Below are positions 58,438 through 64,000 of a DNA stretch of 64,000 nt, one piece after another. The notes under the pieces are model-generated. The model worked only from the letters and a program-made list of their open reading frames with translations, was not told where the DNA came from and did not search any database. Origin of the DNA: Weissella koreensis KCTC 3621 (GTDB lineage Bacteria > Bacillota > Bacilli > Lactobacillales > Lactobacillaceae); NCBI RefSeq assembly GCF_000277645.1, contig NZ_AKGG01000005.1, forward strand, positions 409,251 through 473,250. Reading direction: 5' to 3'. A program made the position numbers and the translations under genes. Numbering within the stretch: position 1 is the stretch's first letter; every line of letters begins with the position of its first letter.

Positions 58438-58492
58438 GCTCCATAAATTATTCTCGTTTTTTTAAAACGTTAATAGTTTATGGAGCTTTTTT
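58438..58492 (+). terminator. Terminator after glpF
   Basis: GCTCCATAAA (58438-58447) pairs with TTTATGGAGC (58477-58486), followed by six T. The stretch 58493-58770 up to gtfA holds a TTGACA at 58548 with no convincing -10 and nothing else I can name. Confidence 0.82.
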
Positions 58493-58770
58493 GTATAACC
58501 ATTATTTTTCAAAAAAGTTACAAATATGATATTAAGATACGATTTGTTTGACAAAGAAGTTTTGTGATGGTTACTTTTAGTAAGTTTAAAGTTCGAATTA
58601 AAGCTTATTTCAAGCCGTTTGAGGAATATTATTTCAAAAAATGTAAATAAATATGCAAAAATAGATTAATCAGAAAGGCGCAAATAATGTGTAGTTTTTT
58701 GAAAGAAAATATTCTATCGCTCGCGTTATACTTATCACCAATAAGAATATTAGAAATTAGGAGTTTCGTT

Positions 58771-60228
58771 ATGAACTTTTTTGTTAATAAGGCCATGGGT
58801 CATGGTAATAGTGGAGTAGAGCATGCTCAATTTTACAGAGCCGATAGATTTAGAGAAAAGCAGATTCCCTTTAAATTTATTTTTAATGAATTGTTGCCAA
58901 ACCTTCATCAGCATATGAAGGAATGGAACTTAAAAGAATCAGAAGTAATCAATGTATTTGATTTCTTAATGAGTGATAACCCAAATGAGTACGCTCTAAA
59001 TGGAATAAAAGAAACGTATGAGTCAGAGAATGATACCCTTTGGGATCTTACGAACACGCAGCGCATCATTAAAACTAAGACTAGCTCTGGGTATAAAATG
59101 ACAACGCTTCGAAATAAAATCTATTCAACAGAAAAAGAAATTTATTTAGTGAGTGATGATCGGATTTTCTTAGAGAATGGGAAACATAAATTAACCTGGA
59201 AAGTTCGTGATGATAAAGATTTAGGAAACGTTATGGAGTCTATCCACTTAGATGAATTTAATGGAGCTAACTATTTCTTTAACACTTTTGAAGAAATGCT
59301 TTCATTTTTTTATACAGAATTAGAAAAAATATTTGAGAATAATACCTATATTTTGGACCGAGGTTCAGAAAACGAAGAGGCTCTAGTTGATCTACGAATC
59401 AAAGGGCATAAATTTCATTTAGTAGAGATTATGCATGCTGCACATTTATCTAATTTTATTGATGGACATCCAGTGTGGAACCAATATTACCAATATATGT
59501 TTGATCATTTGAAATGGATTGATTATGTTGTCGTTGCGACTGAATTGCAAAAAAAGGATATGCAGAAGCATTTAAAAATGGCGAATTTACCATATGCCAA
59601 TAGAATTATTAATATTCCTGTCGGTGGTGTAAAACATATTTCACCGGCTAAAAAATGGAATAAGAAACATACCATGAAGCTTGTCACAGCTTCGAGGCTA
59701 CATGAAGAAAAACATATTTCACATATTATTCGGGCAATTAAAAAGTTAAAAGAAAACGCTTACGATGTAACTTTAGATATCTTTGGTGCAGGGGCAGAGC
59801 ATGATGAATTAGCTGCTTTAATCAAAGAGCTAAAATTAAGCGATATTGTAACGTTAAAAGGCTTAAGCCAAGATGTTGTGAAAGATATTGCTCCTTATGA
59901 TGCGTTTGTTGGTGCTTCTTACTCAGAAGGCTTTGGATTAACATATATTGAAGCAATTAGCGATTCTTTGCCAATTGCCTCGTATGCTAACCTCTATGGC
60001 GCTCAAGAATTAATTACGGATGGTAAAAATGGATCGTTAGCTTCATTTGATAGAAACGCCAGAGATCAAGATGAAATTCAAAAGAATGTTGATAATCTAG
60101 CTGCTTCCATTGAAAAGATATTTAAAAATTATAATAAACTCTCAATTGGTGCGCGTGAGGTTGCTGAAAAATATCAAGCAAAAATTATCGCTATCAAGTG
60201 GGAAGTTCTAATGGGTGAATTGAAATGA
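58771..60228 (+). CDS. gtfA: Accessory-Sec-system glycosyltransferase GtfA
   Basis: Adds the first sugar (usually GlcNAc) to serines of the serine-rich repeat adhesin in the cytoplasm, together with GtfB. ATG 58771 behind TTAGGAG gives 485 residues and the family start MNFFVNKAMGHGNSGVEHAQ; an upstream in-frame ATG at 58687 also has an SD but adds a non-family extension. GT-B fold: EIMHAAHLSNFIDGHPVWN, KLVTASRLHEEKHI, and the donor-site GASYSEGFGLTYIEA. Overlaps gtfB by 4 bases (ATGA). Confidence 0.92.
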   Translation: MNFFVNKAMGHGNSGVEHAQFYRADRFREKQIPFKFIFNELLPNLHQHMKEWNLKESEVINVFDFLMSDNPNEYALNGIKETYESENDTLWDLTNTQRIIKTKTSSGYKMTTLRNKIYSTEKEIYLVSDDRIFLENGKHKLTWKVRDDKDLGNVMESIHLDEFNGANYFFNTFEEMLSFFYTELEKIFENNTYILDRGSENEEALVDLRIKGHKFHLVEIMHAAHLSNFIDGHPVWNQYYQYMFDHLKWIDYVVVATELQKKDMQKHLKMANLPYANRIINIPVGGVKHISPAKKWNKKHTMKLVTASRLHEEKHISHIIRAIKKLKENAYDVTLDIFGAGAEHDELAALIKELKLSDIVTLKGLSQDVVKDIAPYDAFVGASYSEGFGLTYIEAISDSLPIASYANLYGAQELITDGKNGSLASFDRNARDQDEIQKNVDNLAASIEKIFKNYNKLSIGAREVAEKYQAKIIAIKWEVLMGELK

Positions 60229-61070
60229 CAAAAAAAGTAGAAGTAATTAATTCTTTGGATTATTTAAATTATGAAGGAATTAAATGGCAAATTGAAAATG
60301 TTATTAGTGGTAAAAGCGACGAGCTATGGATTGCAACACCACATGAAAATGCAGCAAATATTTTATCGACATATGGGCTAGACATTAAAGATAAGAAAGT
60401 TTTCGATATTTATACCAATCAATATTTGAAGCCGATCTCTAAAACAGATGGAATCTGGTGGACTGATCTAAAGGTACCAAATCAAGCTCAATTGGTGGTG
60501 AGTGATAAATGGACTAAATCATTAACAAGTCATGGTGAAAAGTTAGCTGAAATCCGATGGTTTAATGATGGTAGTAGAATCGTACAAGCTGTAATTTGGC
60601 TCAATGAAAATGGCGATATTGACTATAAAGATATTTATAGAAGAGATGGATCTTTGTTTGCTAAACAATACTATAGCGAAGGTCATATCTTACAATCTGA
60701 TTTTTATGATCAAGATGGGTTAAAAGTTGTTACTAGTGATTTTTATTTCGAAAATGCGATTAACATGGTGTTCCATAATAATAAAAAATATGCGAACTCA
60801 AATGATTTTATTAAAGTATTACTGAATGATAAGCAAGGTTACGAATTTAATATTTCTCAATTAGGAAGAGAACTTAGCTTTATTTCAGATAATAGTACCT
60901 TAACCTTTATTGACAAGATAATTGATGATGATAATTCAATTAAGGGGAATATCTACAATCTATTAGATGCTGATAATCATAAAATAAAAAAAATTAAGTT
61001 ATCTACGCAAAATTATCACGAACTTCAAACTAGAAATCTACTCAGCAACAAAGTCGATAAGATAAGCTAA
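60225..61070 (+). CDS. gtfB: GtfB-like partner of GtfA, short form
   Basis: GtfB binds GtfA and the adhesin substrate and is needed for activity. This protein matches the N-terminal part of the family (INSLDYLNYEGIKWQIEN, AEIRWFNDGSRIVQAVIW, IYRRDGSLFAKQYYSEG), but is only 281 residues where the family usually has about 430-450. The reading after the stop is not coding-like, so the C-terminal half has been lost and not just shifted. The remaining part may still act as a substrate-binding chaperone. Confidence 0.82.
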   Translation: MTKKVEVINSLDYLNYEGIKWQIENVISGKSDELWIATPHENAANILSTYGLDIKDKKVFDIYTNQYLKPISKTDGIWWTDLKVPNQAQLVVSDKWTKSLTSHGEKLAEIRWFNDGSRIVQAVIWLNENGDIDYKDIYRRDGSLFAKQYYSEGHILQSDFYDQDGLKVVTSDFYFENAINMVFHNNKKYANSNDFIKVLLNDKQGYEFNISQLGRELSFISDNSTLTFIDKIIDDDNSIKGNIYNLLDADNHKIKKIKLSTQNYHELQTRNLLSNKVDKIS

Positions 61071-61083
61071 TAACACTTATCTT
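61059..61083 (+). other. Hairpin between gtfB and the adhesin gene
   Basis: AAGATAAG (61059-61066) pairs with CTTATCTT (61076-61083) and overlaps the gtfB stop. There is no T run, so it is more likely a processing or attenuation element than a terminator. Confidence 0.4.
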
Positions 61084-61133
61084 GATATTTAATTAAGTTA
61101 TAACAAATAAGCATTTAAAAGGGATTATAGGGT

Positions 61134-64000
61134 ATGAATAATCGTAATAATAATGATAAGTTAAAAATATTAAAAACTAGTACGATTAAGTATCGATTGT
61201 ACAAATTTGGAAAAGACTTAGTCAATGGTTCTAATAAGACAACCGGTACCAAGGATGTAGAACAAATCGCTGCATCGGATCATACTAGCTCTAAATTAGT
61301 GTTAGGGGCTTTATTGTCCTTAGGTGCTGTTTCGACAACGGTTGCAGCCACCAACTCGGCTCGAGCTGATGGGGATGTTAAAAACAAGGTTAAAAGCTCT
61401 GACAAAGATTCTTCGACTCTAGCGAATAAAGATCATTCCATTATTGCTTTAACGAATAGTGAAGATAAAACTAATCCTGGGATTGATGTGACACCTGCAA
61501 AAGTTATTTTTAATAAAGAAACTTTTAAAAAAGATGATGGTTCTGAAGCTTCACCTTCTCATGAATTTAGTATTGATACTAAAACTGGTGATGCAAATTT
61601 GTTATATCCACCAGAGGTTGATGGATATTATCCGGATGTTAAAAAATCTGCATTTTATCTTACGGAATTTGCTGGTGTCCCACTTTATTTGCATGATATC
61701 ATTGAGGCAGCAGACGTTAAAAATCCGGATGGTACGCCCGCTTCTAATTGGAAAGAATTTATCACTGATGCTAATTCAGGTGGACTATTAGGTCTTGGCT
61801 TTGGTGAAGATGCAACGGATAATGGATTTACCATTGACGTAGTTTACTCTAAGGGACAATTTACGTGGGATAAAGTCAAGGATCAAACTTATAATTCTTC
61901 AGATAAGAATGCTGTTAAACCTACTCTTGAAGATTATATCAATCCACAGAGTATTAAAGAGCCAGATGATGAGAAAACTGATTTAACCAATTTGACAATG
62001 GATGCCTCTAAAGTTAATTATCAAAAGCCCGGTACTTATGATGTCTATATTAACTATGTTGACCGACAATTGATCAGTCATCAACAAACTGCGCACCTAA
62101 CAGTAACTGCTGGGGAATTTAAGTGGGGAAGTCCAAAAGATCAAATTTATAATTCAGCTGATCCCAAAGCTGAAAGGCCAAAAGCTGAAGATTATATCGA
62201 TGTAAATAGTATTAAAGAACCTGATGGAAAAGCCTATGATGAGAGTAAATTAGAGTTTGATGATCAGCTTGTTGATTACAAAAAAGCGGGTAAATACACC
62301 ATTATTATTAGATACACTGATGATCGGGGTGAAGTGCATGCTACTACGGCTACGTTAACCGTTCTTGGAGCATTCTCATGGGATGAGCCAAAAAATCTAA
62401 CTTATGATTCAGCTGATCCCAATGCTAAAGTGCCAAAAGCTGAAGATTATATCAATGGAAGTAGTATTAAAGAACCAGATGGACAAGCTTATGATAAGGA
62501 TAAATTAAAGCTTGATGACGATGGAGTTGATTATAGTAAAGCTGGAGAATATACAGTTACTATTACATATACTGACGATCAAGGGAAAGAACATACTGCT
62601 ACGGCGACAATAACGGTTCTTGAGGCGTTTGCCTGGGATAATCCTACTAATCGGACTTATGATAAAACGGATCCCAACGCTACAAGGCCAACGATTGACG
62701 ATTATATCGATGTAGATAGTATTAAAGAACCTGATGGAAAAGCCTATGATAGGGATAAATTAGGATTTGATGACGATGGAGTTGATTATAGTAAAGCTGG
62801 TATATACGAGGTTACTATTACATATACTGATGATCAGGGTGTTAAACATACTACTAAGGCAACTATTACTGTTGTCGAAACGTATGCATCTAATTCAAAT
62901 AGTTTATCAAATTCATTATATGATAGTGAGAGTACATCAGCATCTGGTTCAAAGCATATTTCTGAATCTACTTCTAAAAACATAAGTGGGTCAAATGAAT
63001 CTGATAGTAAATTTGCGTCAACTTCAAAGAATAATTCAACTTCAACGAGTGATGCTACTTCAAAGTCAAATTCAATCAATGATAGTGATGTTTCTAAGAG
63101 TATTAATGATTCAGAATCAACAAGTAAGAATATTTCGAATTCGAATAATTCAAAGAGCAATGATGAGTCAAATTCGGCTGCTACTTCAAAATCTAATTCT
63201 GTATCAAATCCTAGTTCCAATGATTCAAGATCTGCATCAGTTTCAAAGAGTGATTCAGAATCTACGTCAACTTCTAATTTAAAGAGTAATTCAGATCATT
63301 CTGATAGTGTTTCAGTATCAGATTCAAAGTCTACATCAATTTCAAATTCATCGAATGAATCAAATTCAAACTTTTCAGATAGTGCGTCGATTAGTGCATC
63401 AGATAGTGCATCTAGTTCAATTTCAAAGAGTAAGAGTACTAATGAAGATTCTAAGAGTGCATCAGCTTCAACTTCAGATAGCACATCAACTTCATTGATT
63501 AAGCCGAATGATCCAAGCGCATCAAAAAATGCGTCAAATAGTACTAATGAGAGTGAATCCATTTCGAAGTTTGCATCAAATTCTGATAATGAAGATTCTA
63601 AATTAAGTGTAGACTCTCAAAATAAATCAAATTCAAATAGTAAGTTCGATTCAGATGGTGATGTCGATGCATCCCAATCAGCATCGAACTCAAAAGCAAC
63701 TTCAAAAGATGGATCTAATTCAGATTCATTGAGCGATTTAAATGCATCAAAGAGTGCATCTGTTTCAGATTTAGGTTCAGAATCACTAAGTAAAGATATT
63801 AGTGATTCAGCGTCGACTTCAAAAAATGATTCTGAATCGACTTCAAAAATTATCAGTGATTCAAATGCATCTGATAGTAATGCCGCTTCAAATTCAAAGA
63901 GTGTTTCAACTTCAACGAGTTCTGACACTTCAAAGTCAAATTCAATCAGTGATAGCGATACTTCTAAGAGTATTAATGATTCAGAATCAACAAGTAAAGA
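61134..64000 (+). CDS. Serine-rich repeat surface glycoprotein (adhesin), 5' part
   Basis: The frame runs open from ATG 61134 (behind AAAGGGATTATAGGG) to the right edge, 955 codons seen, no stop. The N-terminus carries the accessory-Sec signal, KYRLYKFGKDLVNGS (KxYKxGKxW type), with a hydrophobic core near residues 60-75. Then come a unique domain (about 85-240), four Ig-like repeats of about 85 residues (about 243-583), and a Ser/Asn/Asp/Lys/Thr-rich region where about every second residue is Ser. GtfA/GtfB should glycosylate the serines; SecA2/SecY2 should export it. The LPxTG anchor lies beyond the window. Confidence 0.93.
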   Translation, partial: MNNRNNNDKLKILKTSTIKYRLYKFGKDLVNGSNKTTGTKDVEQIAASDHTSSKLVLGALLSLGAVSTTVAATNSARADGDVKNKVKSSDKDSSTLANKDHSIIALTNSEDKTNPGIDVTPAKVIFNKETFKKDDGSEASPSHEFSIDTKTGDANLLYPPEVDGYYPDVKKSAFYLTEFAGVPLYLHDIIEAADVKNPDGTPASNWKEFITDANSGGLLGLGFGEDATDNGFTIDVVYSKGQFTWDKVKDQTYNSSDKNAVKPTLEDYINPQSIKEPDDEKTDLTNLTMDASKVNYQKPGTYDVYINYVDRQLISHQQTAHLTVTAGEFKWGSPKDQIYNSADPKAERPKAEDYIDVNSIKEPDGKAYDESKLEFDDQLVDYKKAGKYTIIIRYTDDRGEVHATTATLTVLGAFSWDEPKNLTYDSADPNAKVPKAEDYINGSSIKEPDGQAYDKDKLKLDDDGVDYSKAGEYTVTITYTDDQGKEHTATATITVLEAFAWDNPTNRTYDKTDPNATRPTIDDYIDVDSIKEPDGKAYDRDKLGFDDDGVDYSKAGIYEVTITYTDDQGVKHTTKATITVVETYASNSNSLSNSLYDSESTSASGSKHISESTSKNISGSNESDSKFASTSKNNSTSTSDATSKSNSINDSDVSKSINDSESTSKNISNSNNSKSNDESNSAATSKSNSVSNPSSNDSRSASVSKSDSESTSTSNLKSNSDHSDSVSVSDSKSTSISNSSNESNSNFSDSASISASDSASSSISKSKSTNEDSKSASASTSDSTSTSLIKPNDPSASKNASNSTNESESISKFASNSDNEDSKLSVDSQNKSNSNSKFDSDGDVDASQSASNSKATSKDGSNSDSLSDLNASKSASVSDLGSESLSKDISDSASTSKNDSESTSKIISDSNASDSNAASNSKSVSTSTSSDTSKSNSISDSDTSKSINDSESTSK
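61860..62882 (+). repeat. Four tandem Ig-like repeats in the adhesin
   Basis: Units start at 61860, 62118, 62373 and 62628, that is every 255-258 bases. Each begins F-x-W and contains TYD/TYN, ADP, EDYI, SIKEPDG, DYSKAG, TITYTDDQG and ends TITV. The last three are closest to each other. Confidence 0.92.
62883..64000 (+). repeat. Serine-rich repeat region with an 870-base duplication
   Basis: Low-complexity TCA/AGT/TCT-rich DNA. The segment 63036-63130 recurs nearly unchanged at 63906-64000, an offset of 870 bases (290 codons, in frame), implying expansion by duplication of a long unit. Confidence 0.85.

Noticed and set aside
58687..58770. Upstream ATG for gtfA giving a 28-residue extension
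   Set aside because: It has an SD-like AAAGGCG, but the family begins at the MNFFVNKAMGHG segment, and ATG 58771 has its own GGAG.
62767..63498. Plus-strand Leu/Gln/Met/Ile-rich frames inside the adhesin gene
   Set aside because: Frame-shifted readings of the same repeats; no starts with SD and no family resemblance.
62834..63928. Long minus-strand reading frames rich in Glu/Asp/Phe/Leu opposite the serine-rich region
   Set aside because: They are the reverse complement of TCA/TCT/AGT repeats, have no ribosome-binding sites and lie antisense to a clear adhesin gene.
62883..64000. Possible CRISPR-like repeat array
   Set aside because: Repeats are codon-phased and of irregular spacing, without constant-length spacers or palindromic repeats.
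1..64000. tRNA, rRNA, insertion sequence or prophage genes
   Set aside because: None recognised by eye. No transposase, integrase or terminal inverted-repeat pair was seen; a tRNA scan would be decisive.

Overview
The window reads as a low-GC, gene-dense chromosomal segment of a Gram-positive lactic acid bacterium. The pointers are a malolactic enzyme with its malate transporter, HrcA/CIRCE heat-shock control, Shine-Dalgarno-led tightly packed operons, a serine-rich adhesin with accessory-Sec glycosyltransferases, and a complete pyruvate dehydrogenase complex with lipoate ligase. My best guess is a Lactobacillaceae member of the Leuconostoc/Weissella/Periweissella side, but no rRNA is present to prove it. 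No tRNA, rRNA, CRISPR array, intact insertion sequence or prophage was seen.

Layout. 1-5.7 kb: end of lplA, then pdhA-pdhB-pdhC-pdhD. 5.8-7.6 kb: alpha/beta hydrolase and a LytR-CpsA-Psr cell-wall ligase. 7.8-11.7 kb: a short exopolysaccharide 'head' (Wzz-like modulator, tyrosine kinase, initiating sugar transferase, PHP tyrosine phosphatase, exported Ser/Thr-rich protein) without glycosyltransferases, flippase or polymerase. 11.9-17.4 kb: LysR regulator divergent from a YeiH-type membrane protein, a diguanylate cyclase, an NlpC/P60 hydrolase, a doubly frameshifted UPF0145 pseudogene and a His-rich secreted protein. 17.7-25.7 kb: dnaG-rpoD, then hrcA-grpE-dnaK-dnaJ. 25.9-38.8 kb: two proteins of unknown function, a second sugar transferase, an MFS transporter, a PhoP/PhoR-type two-component system, udk, an M42 aminopeptidase, ytpR, murC, a Bax-inhibitor-like protein, an SDR-type protein, a small secreted protein and a thiolase.

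38.9-51.4 kb is the most distinctive region. Two tandem EAL-domain proteins and a membrane GGDEF cyclase lie beside a UDP-GlcNAc 2-epimerase and a six-gene operon (GH8-like hydrolase, polytopic membrane protein, DUF2334-like protein, processive GT2 synthase, BcsB-like protein, and a membrane protein with a degenerate GGDEF domain that keeps an RxxD I-site). This matches the architecture of the Listeria Pss exopolysaccharide system. I infer a self-contained cyclic-di-GMP circuit (synthesis, breakdown, receptor, polymer synthase, polymer hydrolase, sugar-nucleotide supply). The first cyclase at 14 kb may feed the same pool.

51.5-55.7 kb: mleR divergent from mleA-mleP, with a palindromic operator overlapping the mleA promoter and a decayed copy of the mleP 3' end downstream. 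55.9-58.4 kb: an Mga-like regulator interrupted by two in-frame stops, and a glycerol facilitator. 58.7-64 kb: gtfA, a short gtfB, and the start of a serine-rich repeat adhesin that runs off the right edge.
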